From: Lederbergia galactosidilytica
GTDB lineage: Bacteria > Bacillota > Bacilli > Bacillales > Bacillaceae_C
Length of the DNA stretch: 64,000 bases
NCBI RefSeq assembly: GCF_017873565.1
Contig: NZ_JAGGKH010000007.1
Coordinates: 124,001-188,000 of the forward strand
Direction of reading: 5' to 3'
Shown here one piece after another: positions 18,866-28,977 of the stretch. The position numbers and the translations under genes were made by a program. The notes under the pieces were generated by a model. It was not told the origin of the DNA. It did no database searches and saw only the letters and a program-made list of their open reading frames with translations. Within the stretch, counting starts at the first letter, position 1, and every line of letters begins with the position of its first letter.

Positions 18866-19119
18866 TTCTATTCTAGTTGACTATTGCTTATTATTCAAGT
18901 ATTTTTCCACTTTTTCTGATAAGTAAATAGATTTAATAAAAACTACAACATTTTAACTTATTACACAAAATCAACAATTAGATTATATTTATTCTTTGGA
19001 GAGGAAGGGGAAATATAATTGTTAAAGTTGATTCTCTAGACTTTTCCTTCCTCCTAGAATTCAAAATAGATTATAAGTTTTTTATGACGTGAGTTATTTT
19101 CCAACTGCTTCAAGCTTTA

Positions 19120-20079
19120 CTAAAAATGCTTGGCCCGAGCTAGTGAAGCTGCTCCGATTAGTCCTGCAGAATCCCCCAGTTCTCCCGTTACAATAAGTGG
19201 TTTTTTTTCATTAATATAATATTTTTCAAATATCTCCTTTATCGGGTCCGTTATAAAGTGTCCTGCTGCTGCTACCCCACCTCCAATAATAATGACTTCA
19301 GGATTTACTAAGTATGTAGCCGAGAGTAATTTAAACCCTAATGTGGTTGCTACTTCCTTAAAAACTTCAATCGCTACTTGATCCCCTTTTACGCTAGCCT
19401 CATAAACTTCCTTTGCATTAATTTCTCCGGCTAAGCCATTTAAAATGGTTGGTTTCCCCGATTGAATCGCTTGCTTTGCTAACCGAGCAATTCCACTAGC
19501 AGAGGCAATGGTTTCTAAACAGCCAATATTTCCACAATTACATACTGTATCATTACCAGGAACTGGATCGTGGCCAATCTCTCCAGCAAAGTAATTGGCA
19601 CCAGGAATCATTTTTCCATCGATCATAATCCCAGCTGCCATTCCTGTTCCTAAAGTGAGGCAGATAACATTTTCTAAACCTGCACCTGCTCCCACTGCTA
19701 CTTCTCCCCTTGTGTAAGTCCGTACATCATTATCAATAAAAGTTGGTAAAGCTAACCTACTTTTCATCTCTTCCGCAAACGGAACATCCTGGTATCCTAA
19801 ATTAACAGCATTAATAACGATACCGCTTTCAGGATTAACAATACCTGGTACTCCAATTCCTACACATTCCACCTTATTTTGATAATCATTTTTTACTATA
19901 AGCGCATTAATCTCTTCTGCTAATTCATCTAAAAATTCTACAGGTTTATTCGTTTTAGCAGGAAAATTCGGTTTTAAAGTAGGCAGACTTTTCTTTTCCA
20001 ATAATGTCAAATCTTGATTAAACAACCCTATAACGGTATTTGTCCCGCCTATGTCCACTCCAACGATCCCCTTGATCAT
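19120..20079 (-). CDS. ROK family sugar kinase (glucokinase-like)
   Basis: A 319-aa cytoplasmic sugar kinase. The phosphate-binding motif VDIGGTNTVIG is at the N-terminus, the catalytic aspartate is in FIDNDVRTY (about residue 117), and the ROK zinc-binding motif CNCGNIGC with the upstream GEIGHD is intact. No DNA-binding domain is fused, so it is a kinase rather than a Xyl/Nag-type repressor. It likely phosphorylates glucose or a related hexose released by the island. It is the most upstream gene of the island on this strand. Confidence 0.93.
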   Translation of the reverse strand: MIKGIVGVDIGGTNTVIGLFNQDLTLLEKKSLPTLKPNFPAKTNKPVEFLDELAEEINALIVKNDYQNKVECVGIGVPGIVNPESGIVINAVNLGYQDVPFAEEMKSRLALPTFIDNDVRTYTRGEVAVGAGAGLENVICLTLGTGMAAGIMIDGKMIPGANYFAGEIGHDPVPGNDTVCNCGNIGCLETIASASGIARLAKQAIQSGKPTILNGLAGEINAKEVYEASVKGDQVAIEVFKEVATTLGFKLLSATYLVNPEVIIIGGGVAAAGHFITDPIKEIFEKYYINEKKPLIVTGELGDSAGLIGAASLARAKHF

Positions 20080-20144
20080 TTGATCACTCCTATAAATAAC
20101 CTTTTATTATCACATTTCTATTATACTATTATTTTCAAATTTAT

Positions 20145-20181
20145 AAAAAGAGTGGAAATAGCACCATTTCACACTCTTTTT
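20145..20181 (-). terminator. Rho-independent terminator
   Basis: The stem AAAAAGAGTG-GAAAT (20145-20159) pairs with 20166-20181 with one bulged base. The minus-strand transcript ends in a T-rich arm. It terminates the long gene ending at 20309. Between them, at about 20224-20293, lies a 70-bp segment bounded by CATCGGTRG-like inverted ends (GCATCGGTAG and CCACCGATG). Confidence 0.65.
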
Positions 20182-20308
20182 AAAGCATCATTTTATTTTA
20201 AGACTTTAGTGAACTTGGGGAAGCATCGGTAGGGAGCGACTATTTGTCAAAGGCGGAATGGTTCAACTAACACCTAGCGGAATACCACCGATGATTGATT
20301 TGTTCATC

Positions 20309-23300
20309 CTATTCCTCTTTGACGTCTTTTAAAATAGGACGTTTTCTTAACTCATCCCATTCCCAAATCGTTTCAAAATTCCAACCTAAACGTTCTTCAT
20401 AGGTTGTTTTCACTTCAATTTCATCCTGTGAAAGCCCTCGGCCTTTAATCGTTGTTGGAGATTCCTCTTTTACACCTTCTACGTCCACATTCATCTCATC
20501 AAATGCATAATTATTTTCTAATGTGGCTGTATGACCTGCTAATACCCTGCCCATTACCCTATTTGCACTAGTAGGAGTTGTAACAGTTGCATTTAGGGCG
20601 ATCGAATTTTTCAATACCGTACCATTATAACCATAGCCACTAATTCCTCCTGCATTACTTTTCAGAGCTTTAACATTTCCGGTTGCATAGACATTTTCTG
20701 TTGTGCTGCCAGTATTTGTTATACCAATCACACCACCAGCTTGACTGACATTTGCAATTATATCTGCTGTAGAATAGCTGTTGCGAATAATTTTATTCGA
20801 ATACCCTACAAGACCACCAACTGTATTTGCTCCACTAACCTTTCCAGTTGAGAAACTTTGTTCGATCTTCCCATTATTTAAATCAACCAGTATTCCTGTT
20901 TGTGGTGAACTATTATCACCTGTTACATCTGCTTCCAGTATGCCAATATTTTTGATCGTTCCTCGATTCATATGGAACAATCCACCGGAGATTGATCTAT
21001 AATCACGAATTACTTTTCCATTGCCATCAAAGATACCCATAAATGGAATATCGGTGGCGACGGGCTGAACAGTTTTCCCTGCCAAACCCAAATCTTTCTG
21101 CAAAATGTAATTCTCAGAAGGAAATTGATTGATGACTTCTAAATCCTCAAAGGATTGAATCCAATAAAAGCCTTGCTCATTTTTCTCAAGGGGCGGTTGT
21201 TTTCCTCCTCCTATATCCAATTTTTCTTGATTCTGAGCTAGTAAAGGGCGACCAGCTTCTTCATTCCAAATCCAAATTTTATGAAAATCCCAGCCAAGTT
21301 CTTCTTCAAATAATGTTTGACTATTTAATTCTTCTTGCGCTTTTCCAAGTCCTTTTTCGTTTTGAGGATCTTCTTTCGTGATCCCTTCTTTACTGACAAT
21401 CATATTTTCATCTGCTAAATTATTATTTAAAGTTGCCGTCTCTCCAGCCAATACGCGGCCAACGATTCTATTTGCTGAACTAATCGTCACTACCGAAGGA
21501 TTAAGGGCGATACTATTTTGAATGGTGGTTGCATTATACGCATAACCACTTAAACCCCCTGCATTACTTTGGCCCGCTGAAACACTACCCGACGCATAGA
21601 TATTTTCTGTTAAACTTTCGCGATTAGTTATGCAAATCACACCACCAGCTTGCTTTCCTCTCGCTTTTACTCTTGCCGTTGAATAACTATTCTTAACCGT
21701 GCCATTTGAATAGCCAACCAATCCACCAACGGTTGAATTTCCGATAATTGATCCAGTGCTATATGAACTTTCAACCATTCCATCATTTTGATCAACCAAC
21801 ATTCCAACATTGCTGCGCTGAACATCGATATCTGTGTTAATAAGTCCAACATTTTTAATTACCCCTGCATTTACCGCAAATAAACCAGCTCCACCTGTTG
21901 AAACAATGAGTCCCGAGATTGTATGACCATTTCCATCAAATACTCCTGTAAATGAAGGTCCATCTACTCCTACTGCTGGAAACAAATTTCCCTCCCCGAG
22001 AATATCTTCTTCCAAAATAAAATGTTTGTCTGGAAACTCGTGAAGTTTATTTAACCCTGCCACTGATTTAATTTTATACGGATTTTCTTCAGACCCATCC
22101 CCTATCATTCCTTCCTTGACAATTCTTGTAGGGATGAGAGGTTTCTTATTTTCATCATAGATCGTCACTTTCAACATATGTTGATCTTCGAAGGGGATTG
22201 GCTTGTCAAACAATATCACCTGTTCTCTTCCTAAATGCTCTAGCTTCATTTCTTTTACTTGTGTTTCTAAAAGCTTTTCCCCTGCATAATCATATTTTTC
22301 GCCAACCACTACTACCTTATCAATAGGGCCAGGATAATTTAACAAGCCAATTCCTTTAAACTTGGTATCATCTACTTCAAAACTTGTTAAATCCAAGTAA
22401 TCTTGCGGTTGCTTAATTGTAAACTGATCAATTTCTTCCCCTTTCACATTGTATGCCTTGAGGCGAAGAGAATCTTGATCAGCCTCGAGAATAATCCCTG
22501 TTTGCAGTTTCTCATCGTAGACAATATGGTCCCAATTAAATTCTTTATTACCATAAAAATGGGTTCCTGCTGAACCAACTGTCACAAAGGTGGTACCTAA
22601 ATTCATAGCCTGTTCTGAAGTATCTTTTTCACCATCTCGAATAGTCGTTCGTTTATAAATACGATCCTGACCACCTAAATAAAGACTAATGCCCAGTTGC
22701 TGAAATTTCTTTGCAACTTTTGTTCGATTTATATCCATTCCAGGTTCATCACTGAATTGTCCGCCAAAATATGGATAATGTCCCATCACGACTTTCCATT
22801 TTTTGTCCGTAGCACGCATATCTTTCTCAAGCCATTCCAATTGCTCATCTAGATGAAGAAGTGAATGCAACACAGCTACGTGGACTTCTCCATCATCAAA
22901 TGAATAATTCGTTTCCTGATAGCTACCTTCTCCATTTTTGGGGAAGTTATGGAAACCTGAAAATGCCCCTAACTTTCTATCTGTAAACCGCTCTTGCTCT
23001 CCAACAACATGCGCAATCGGAATATTTATATCTTTATAAATATGCTTGAATAAATTATTCCAAGCTGATATATGACCACCGTTACCAATAAAATTGCCCG
23101 TTTGTATAAGGAGTTGCCCATCTGCATTCTTTTCCTTTAATACTTCTAGCATTTGGTTGAATGTTTGATATTCCTCTGCTCCCTGATTTTGGATATCAAG
23201 ATCTCCCATTATATACATAGTAGCTTCATTCGAATCGGCTGTCTTAAATTCGTACTCGTTACTCCAAGGTCCATTTGGGCCAGAACCATAACGATATTTA

Positions 23301-25054
23301 TAAACAGTTCCTTTTTGTAAACCGGATAATGTAGCTTCATGAGCGGACATAACACGGTAATTACTTTCTTCAAATGTATCTCCATATGCCACTTGAAAAT
23401 GAGAAACTTCTGTTTTTACATTTTTGGCTTTATTCCATTTTTTACTTGTTTGCTCTGTTTTTGGCTGAAATTGCACATAGGATTTCTCTAATACATTATC
23501 CGTTACTAAATTCAGTCTAATTTCATCGCGATCTTCACCGACATGAACAGTAGGTTCAAATTCATTTAATAGTTTTTCCGCATCTAAGTTTTTATTATCG
23601 ACTACTATTCTTTTTAATTCTACACGCGTATTTCCCCGCGAATCCGTTGCTGTGTAACGAATAAAGTATTCTCCGTATTCAGATATTTTAAAACGATTTT
23701 GCGTCACATCAACCGTCCTTTTTGCATCAAATACATCTACTTTGACATCCGGGGATTCTCCACGATCATCCATTGCGGAGGCTTCTGGAACCAATACAGT
23801 ATCTCCCATTTTCACTTTATCGGGAATATTTCCACTGATTTTAATTTCTGGTGCGGAATCCGTACCACGTGTATGTTCTCCTATCCATATTGGTGCTGTG
23901 ATGGCTTCATCGCCATCCTTTTGAAATACGCGTACTAGGAAATAATCACCATCTTCACTTGGAAAAGTGTCTTTTTGGCTAAATTCCGTTGCAGCGATAT
24001 TTTTATACTCCTTAACTACCTCACCCTTATTTTTATACACCACTACTTTATCAATTTCATCTGTAGGATCAGGATCTTTCATTTCGATATGAATGTTTAT
24101 CTTTTTTGTTTCCACAGGTAAAATAGAGCCCATTATTTGATTATTTGCTGAAAAAGCTAGTTCGAGATTGCGGTCAAAAGAGCTGAAAGTACGACGATTC
24201 TTCATGGCATCGTATATTCCATTCCTTGAGAACTGCTTTGTCCATAATCCAGTAACATTTGGCTGAACAGTCCCCCAACTACCCTTATGCTCGTCCCCTC
24301 CAAATGTAGGAGCTATATGCCATCCCTTATCAAGGGCCATCATAAAAGTATCGAAATGACTGGAATATTTGTATTCAAATAGATTCATATTTTCGTCAAC
24401 ATCTGGATTATAATGTTTAAAATCAAAAAAGTTCCCCTTTCCTGAAGCGGATGGATGATTAAATTGACCAATGGCATCTGGATCTTGTGCCAATCTAGCA
24501 TAAAAGGTAGGTAAATCATATTTCCGATTTCCCCATCCCCAGGTTCCGTCCGCTCCTTTCCCATAAGTTCTTGGAAACCAATCGGCATTAAATAAATTTA
24601 TATGACCAGCGTCATCATACCAAGTAACCTCTGTACCCGGTAATGTAATAAATTGATTGTTTTGATTATGATCGTTCGATTGCTCATGAAGTAGTTTATA
24701 TTCATCTGAATAGGAATCCAGGTAATCATCAATATAGTCGCTACCAGTGCTTATATCATAGGTGACATCATGTTCGGTTACTGCGTAAAAATCTAAATTA
24801 GTATTATTCTTGACGTATTCATACGCATCGCTTGGTAGTTTAATTCCATCACTTAAAGAAGTATGGGTATGAAGATGCCCTTTATATAAACTCATCCCCA
24901 AATATTCCGCGCGGTCTATCTTGCTTGGAGGTTGCGTGCCTTTAGTCTTTGATTCATTTTGGCCAGCTGCTATGGTAGGTGCTAGTTGAAGCACCAAACA
25001 AATGATAGCAAAGATACATAGATATTTTTGTACAGCCTGGATCACTTTCCTCAC
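20309..25054 (-). CDS. Large exported protein: PHP domain, metallophosphoesterase-like domain, GLUG repeats
   Basis: A 1581-aa exported protein. The preferred GTG start at 25054 gives a clean signal peptide ending near PTIAAGQN; an ATG at 25141 would add 29 residues but lacks a spaced ribosome-binding site. Order: a PHP-type hydrolase domain (HLHTHTSLSDG at about residues 60-70, EHD at about 94), an Ig-like/Fn3-like linker (about 380-600), a calcineurin-like metallophosphoesterase fold (about 612-850), and two similar blocks of GLUG motif repeats (for example STVGGLVGYSNGTVKNSYST) from about 1000 to 1560. Several metal-ligand motifs of the phosphoesterase are altered. No cell-wall sorting signal or S-layer domain is seen. 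It probably acts outside the cell. Confidence 0.85.
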   Translation of the reverse strand: MRKVIQAVQKYLCIFAIICLVLQLAPTIAAGQNESKTKGTQPPSKIDRAEYLGMSLYKGHLHTHTSLSDGIKLPSDAYEYVKNNTNLDFYAVTEHDVTYDISTGSDYIDDYLDSYSDEYKLLHEQSNDHNQNNQFITLPGTEVTWYDDAGHINLFNADWFPRTYGKGADGTWGWGNRKYDLPTFYARLAQDPDAIGQFNHPSASGKGNFFDFKHYNPDVDENMNLFEYKYSSHFDTFMMALDKGWHIAPTFGGDEHKGSWGTVQPNVTGLWTKQFSRNGIYDAMKNRRTFSSFDRNLELAFSANNQIMGSILPVETKKINIHIEMKDPDPTDEIDKVVVYKNKGEVVKEYKNIAATEFSQKDTFPSEDGDYFLVRVFQKDGDEAITAPIWIGEHTRGTDSAPEIKISGNIPDKVKMGDTVLVPEASAMDDRGESPDVKVDVFDAKRTVDVTQNRFKISEYGEYFIRYTATDSRGNTRVELKRIVVDNKNLDAEKLLNEFEPTVHVGEDRDEIRLNLVTDNVLEKSYVQFQPKTEQTSKKWNKAKNVKTEVSHFQVAYGDTFEESNYRVMSAHEATLSGLQKGTVYKYRYGSGPNGPWSNEYEFKTADSNEATMYIMGDLDIQNQGAEEYQTFNQMLEVLKEKNADGQLLIQTGNFIGNGGHISAWNNLFKHIYKDINIPIAHVVGEQERFTDRKLGAFSGFHNFPKNGEGSYQETNYSFDDGEVHVAVLHSLLHLDEQLEWLEKDMRATDKKWKVVMGHYPYFGGQFSDEPGMDINRTKVAKKFQQLGISLYLGGQDRIYKRTTIRDGEKDTSEQAMNLGTTFVTVGSAGTHFYGNKEFNWDHIVYDEKLQTGIILEADQDSLRLKAYNVKGEEIDQFTIKQPQDYLDLTSFEVDDTKFKGIGLLNYPGPIDKVVVVGEKYDYAGEKLLETQVKEMKLEHLGREQVILFDKPIPFEDQHMLKVTIYDENKKPLIPTRIVKEGMIGDGSEENPYKIKSVAGLNKLHEFPDKHFILEEDILGEGNLFPAVGVDGPSFTGVFDGNGHTISGLIVSTGGAGLFAVNAGVIKNVGLINTDIDVQRSNVGMLVDQNDGMVESSYSTGSIIGNSTVGGLVGYSNGTVKNSYSTARVKARGKQAGGVICITNRESLTENIYASGSVSAGQSNAGGLSGYAYNATTIQNSIALNPSVVTISSANRIVGRVLAGETATLNNNLADENMIVSKEGITKEDPQNEKGLGKAQEELNSQTLFEEELGWDFHKIWIWNEEAGRPLLAQNQEKLDIGGGKQPPLEKNEQGFYWIQSFEDLEVINQFPSENYILQKDLGLAGKTVQPVATDIPFMGIFDGNGKVIRDYRSISGGLFHMNRGTIKNIGILEADVTGDNSSPQTGILVDLNNGKIEQSFSTGKVSGANTVGGLVGYSNKIIRNSYSTADIIANVSQAGGVIGITNTGSTTENVYATGNVKALKSNAGGISGYGYNGTVLKNSIALNATVTTPTSANRVMGRVLAGHTATLENNYAFDEMNVDVEGVKEESPTTIKGRGLSQDEIEVKTTYEERLGWNFETIWEWDELRKRPILKDVKEE

Positions 25055-25440
25055 TCCTTTTTCTCCTCGCAATATTTCAAACAGAAATAAACACGTATTT
25101 GTCACTATGTTCAAAAAGCTAAACTGTTTAATTTTATCCATCTCCGCCCATCAATTAAATTTATGTCTTATTAACTTGATCGCGATTAGCACCTCCTCAA
25201 ATAACAAACTGCTAAAACCTCAAACAATATTTTGTATAAATCAAGTTGATTGATTTAATTTTACACTAAACAGATTACCTATAACAGTTTTTACTTGAAA
25301 TTTCACAAAATTTAGTCCTTGGTTGCAGTGCCATATACCTACTCTTTCGATGACAGGTTATCGCATAATACTCTGGTTACATTAAAATTGGATAGATATG
25401 AGAAGATAAAGCAAATTCGAACGAAATATAATATACGAGA
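25055..25440. other. Intergenic region upstream of the large exported protein
   Basis: This stretch holds the leader of the minus-strand gene (AAGGAG near 25055) and otherwise no recognised coding sequence, RNA or repeat. Short plus-strand open frames here are antisense to the signal-peptide region. Confidence 0.4.
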
Positions 25441-25445
25441 AAAAA

Positions 25446-25482
25446 GCCCTAAAAAAACGAAAGAGCATTTTTAAAGGGCCAT
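25446..25482 (-). terminator. Rho-independent terminator of the small acidic protein gene
   Basis: On the minus strand GCCCTTTAAAAA pairs imperfectly with a TTTTTTTAGGGC arm, followed by TTTTTT. It lies 13 bp beyond the stop codon at 25495. Confidence 0.7.
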
Positions 25483-25494
25483 TTCCTATGGGGA

Positions 25495-25650
25495 TCAGCT
25501 CGGCTCTACCTCATCGTAAGATAAATGCGTAACTTCCGTATACTCCCCTTCTGCTACCTCATTTTTTGTAGCACTTTCCTCTAATTCTTTTTGGTCATCC
25601 ATACCCGAAGCAATAGTCGGTTCTTTATGTTTTTCCTTTTTCCTAGCCAT
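25495..25650 (-). CDS. Small acidic protein of unknown function
   Basis: A 51-aa hydrophilic protein beginning MARKKEKHKEPT with an acidic C-terminal half. The ATG at 25650 has AAGGAG 9 nt upstream, and a good terminator follows, so the gene is probably real. It faintly resembles the YozQ (DUF4025) group of small Bacillus proteins, but this is not secure. It stands alone between the large exported protein and the TRAP transporter. Confidence 0.6.
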   Translation of the reverse strand: MARKKEKHKEPTIASGMDDQKELEESATKNEVAEGEYTEVTHLSYDEVEPS

Positions 25651-25869
25651 GCTTTCACACTCCTTCTTGGATAGCATAGCCAAATGGCTAAATTAGAATT
25701 CACATAATGATGGAGTTTGTAATATTAGACATATATTATCCATTTACCACTTTTACGCTTTTCCGTAATGAAGTATCGTGCTAAGATAGTCTCGTATGTT
25801 AACAGGAAAAAAAGAAAGAGAAAGGAAAGATTCTAGTGAATCTCTATTATTTGCCTGTCTTGGAAGCTA

Positions 25870-25898
25870 TTGACAGGAGTGTGTTCCTATAATAATAT
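25870..25898 (+). promoter_or_regulatory. Candidate SigA promoter of the TRAP transporter operon
   Basis: TTGACA at 25870-25875 and TAATAT at 25893-25898 are separated by 17 bp. The transcript would start about 50 bp upstream of the GTG at 25957. The rest of 25651-25956 shows no other feature. Confidence 0.5.
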
Positions 25899-25956
25899 AA
25901 TTTTTTATAATATCTTAAAATTTCAACTTTTATTAAGAAGATCGGAGAGAATTTTA

Positions 25957-27903
25957 GTGGCAAATCAAGCTGATACATCACAAGATTTAATTGAGAAGGT
26001 AGACAGTGAATCACGTATACGAACTTATATTGGAAAAACAGCAAAACTAATAACTGGTATCGCCATTATATGGTCAATATTCCAAATCTTTTCAGCTGGT
26101 TCCGGTATTTTTGACGCCATTACCTTAAGAAGCTGGCATTTATTATTTCTATTAATTATGACCTTTCTTTTGTATCCTATTTCAAAGAAAAGCAAACGAA
26201 ACATACGTTATCCATCTGCGGTTGATATTATTTGTATTCTATTATCGATTATTTCGATTGGCTACTTATTATTGAACTATAAAACCGTCGTTCTCCGTGG
26301 TGGTTTCTTACTTACACCAGATTACATATTCGGAGCAATCGGAATTATCCTTGTTTTTGAAGCTGCTAGGCGAGTAGTAGGGAATCTTGCTATATTGGCT
26401 TTTATATTTCTCCTTTATAATTTTCTCGGACCCTTTATTCCAGGTATATTCGGACATAATGGCTTTACCGTAAAAAGAATCATTGATTATTTATTCTGGG
26501 GAAGTGAGGGCATTTTCGGAATAGCCATTGGTGTATCATCAACATTTGTCTTTTTATTCATTTTATTCGGTGCTTTTTTAAGTAAGAGTGGTTTTAGCCA
26601 ATTTATCAATGATCTGTCCTTAACTATTGCTGGCCGTACTCCTGGCGGACCGGCAAAAGTTGCTGTGATTGCCAGTGCTTTAATGGGAATGATTAACGGT
26701 AGTGCAATTGCTAATGTCGCTACAACAGGTACTTTAACTATCCCTTTAATGAAAAAGAATGGCTATAAAGCTCGTTTTGCAGCTGCTGTAGAAGCCGTTG
26801 CTTCAACCGGAGGACAATTTGCCCCTCCAATTATGGGAGCCGCAGGATTTGTAATGGCAGAATATTTAGGCGTATCTTATACCATTGTTATGGTTGCCGC
26901 CATTATTCCTGCATTCTTATATTATCTTGCCTTAATCATGGTCGTTCATTTCGAAGCAAAAAGATTAGGATTAAAAGGTATCTCTAAAGATAATATTCCT
27001 AATGTTTGGGAAGTGCTGAAAAAGCAGGGACATTTGTCCCTCCCACTCATTGTTCTATTAGCTCTTATGTTTATGGGCTATACTCCTCTGTATGCTGCTG
27101 TGTTTTCGATACTAGCTTGTGTTATTGCTAGTTGGTTTCGCAAGGAAACACGTATGGGATTAAAGGATATTTTAGCTGCCCTAGCAGAAGGAGCGAAGGG
27201 AGCAATTGGTGTTGCTGTCGCTTGTGCTCTTATCGGAGTCATTATTGGTACAGTTTCGTTGACAGGATTAGGATTAAATTTCGGTTATAGTGTGATGAAC
27301 TATACAAATGATGGTATCTTTATTGCTGCCTTTCTTGTTATGTTGATGAGTATTATTTTAGGTATGGGTGTCCCGGGAGTTGCAGCCTATGTAATTGTCG
27401 CAACAGTAGGAACTCCGGTCCTCATCGATCTGGGGATTACTCCACTTGCTGCCCATATGTTTGTTTTAATCTATGCTTGTTTATCCAATATTACTCCACC
27501 TGTTGCACTTGCTTCTTATGTTGCTGCAGGACTTGCAAATACGAATCAAAATCAGGTTTCTTTAACTGCCGTAAAATTAGGAATTACTGGGTTTATTTTA
27601 CCGTTCTTCTTTATTTACCAACCGGCATTACTATTAGGAGGAAGCAGCTATACAGCAAGTATTATTCCAGCTCTAACTGCGACAATTGGTGTTATTGCCT
27701 TAGCTGGCGGCTTACAAGGATGGCTGTTTGGAAGAGCTAATGTAATACAGAGAATTTTATTTATCGCAATCGGTTTGTTCATGATTGCACCTGATCATAT
27801 AACAGATATTATCGGAATTTCTCTATTAGTCATTGTCTCTATATGGCAATTGATCCAAACAAAAACAATAGGGCCAGAACAGAAACAAGTTGTAAATAAA
27901 TAA
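25957..27903 (+). CDS. TRAP transporter permease, fused 4TM/12TM (TAXI type)
   Basis: A 648-aa membrane protein in which the small (DctQ-like) and large (DctM-like) TRAP subunits are fused, as is usual for TAXI systems. Many hydrophobic segments are visible, along with conserved loops such as GGPAKVAVIASALMGMINGS and VEAVASTGGQFAPPIMGAAG. The GTG at 25957 is preferred because CGGAGAG precedes it; the earlier ATG at 25870 overlaps the candidate promoter. It uses ion gradients to import an organic acid or amino-acid-like solute. The partner binding protein follows by 33 bp. Confidence 0.94.
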   Translation: MANQADTSQDLIEKVDSESRIRTYIGKTAKLITGIAIIWSIFQIFSAGSGIFDAITLRSWHLLFLLIMTFLLYPISKKSKRNIRYPSAVDIICILLSIISIGYLLLNYKTVVLRGGFLLTPDYIFGAIGIILVFEAARRVVGNLAILAFIFLLYNFLGPFIPGIFGHNGFTVKRIIDYLFWGSEGIFGIAIGVSSTFVFLFILFGAFLSKSGFSQFINDLSLTIAGRTPGGPAKVAVIASALMGMINGSAIANVATTGTLTIPLMKKNGYKARFAAAVEAVASTGGQFAPPIMGAAGFVMAEYLGVSYTIVMVAAIIPAFLYYLALIMVVHFEAKRLGLKGISKDNIPNVWEVLKKQGHLSLPLIVLLALMFMGYTPLYAAVFSILACVIASWFRKETRMGLKDILAALAEGAKGAIGVAVACALIGVIIGTVSLTGLGLNFGYSVMNYTNDGIFIAAFLVMLMSIILGMGVPGVAAYVIVATVGTPVLIDLGITPLAAHMFVLIYACLSNITPPVALASYVAAGLANTNQNQVSLTAVKLGITGFILPFFFIYQPALLLGGSSYTASIIPALTATIGVIALAGGLQGWLFGRANVIQRILFIAIGLFMIAPDHITDIIGISLLVIVSIWQLIQTKTIGPEQKQVVNK

Positions 27904-27936
27904 TTTTTTACTATAGAAGGGATTTGAATTCAAATT

Positions 27937-28926
27937 ATGAACAAACAATGGCGTGTCCTGTTAGTTGCAGGAGTAATGACACTTTTAATGCTTCTTGGCG
28001 CTTGTGGTAAGAACACTGGAAATGAATCTGGAAAGCAAGTGAACTTGAATTTCCCAACCGCTTCTACAACAGGCACAATCTATCCATTAGGTTCTGCAAT
28101 GGCAAATCTATGGAATAACAATATAGACGATTTACGTGTAAATGCTCAAGCCTCTAATGGTGGAGTAGAAAACTTAAATCTTATGAAGGAAGGCGAGGCA
28201 GAAATTTCCTTTGCGACAGCTGGTATTATTTGGGAAGCGTACAATGGAGAGAGAGGGTTTAAAGATCGTAAATATGATAATGTCCGTATCGTTGCCGGTC
28301 TTTATTTAAATCCAAACCAAATTGTTGTGCGAAAAGGTTCAGAAATTGATTCCCTTGCTGACCTTAAAGGGAAAAAGTTTGCCCCAGGATCTGTTGGTAG
28401 CACACCTGAAGTTGAATCAAGTATTATTTTACCAGCTTATGATATCGCCTATCCTGACGATATTAAGGAAAACTATGTCGGTTTTACCGAGGCAATTGAT
28501 TTAATGCGCAATAAACAAATTGATGGTGCTCTTATTCAAGCTGGACTTCCAACAGCCGGTGTAACAGAAATGATCTCAACAGCGAATGGACAATTGATTG
28601 GTATTGAGGAAGATATCCGCAAACAATTAATGGAAGAATATCCATGGTATACCGAGATGACGATTCCAGCCGATACATATGATGGGCAAGACAAAGATGT
28701 TGAGACACTTGCTATTAAAATGATGCTTATGGCTGATGCTTCAGTTGATGATGACACGATCTATGAAATGACAAAAGTATTTTGGGATAATCTTGGTGAG
28801 CTTGAAGATACTCATGCTATCGTAAAACAAATGAAATTAGAAGAAGCTGTTACTGATCTCGCCGGGATTCCATTACATGATGGAGCTAAAAAATATTATG
28901 AAGAGCAAGGCGTATTAAGCGAATAA
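27937..28926 (+). CDS. TAXI family TRAP transporter solute-binding lipoprotein
   Basis: A 329-aa binding protein, the extracytoplasmic partner of the upstream fused permease. The signal peptide ends in lipobox LGAC (cysteine near residue 23). Typical TAXI stretches follow: TASTTGTIYPLGSAMANLW, NLMKEGEAEISFATAG and KGKKFAPGSVGSTPEVES. The ligand is not predictable; characterised TAXI proteins bind dicarboxylates or glutamate-like compounds. A very strong terminator follows. Confidence 0.95.
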   Translation: MNKQWRVLLVAGVMTLLMLLGACGKNTGNESGKQVNLNFPTASTTGTIYPLGSAMANLWNNNIDDLRVNAQASNGGVENLNLMKEGEAEISFATAGIIWEAYNGERGFKDRKYDNVRIVAGLYLNPNQIVVRKGSEIDSLADLKGKKFAPGSVGSTPEVESSIILPAYDIAYPDDIKENYVGFTEAIDLMRNKQIDGALIQAGLPTAGVTEMISTANGQLIGIEEDIRKQLMEEYPWYTEMTIPADTYDGQDKDVETLAIKMMLMADASVDDDTIYEMTKVFWDNLGELEDTHAIVKQMKLEEAVTDLAGIPLHDGAKKYYEEQGVLSE

Positions 28927-28977
28927 CTGAAGGTCACGTTAAAAATGAAATAGCTAAGAGCATATCTACACCAGATT

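Noticed and set aside
20224-20293. Possible small RNA in the segment with CATCGGTRG-like inverted ends
   Set aside because: No promoter or T tract identified; left as part of the intergenic description.
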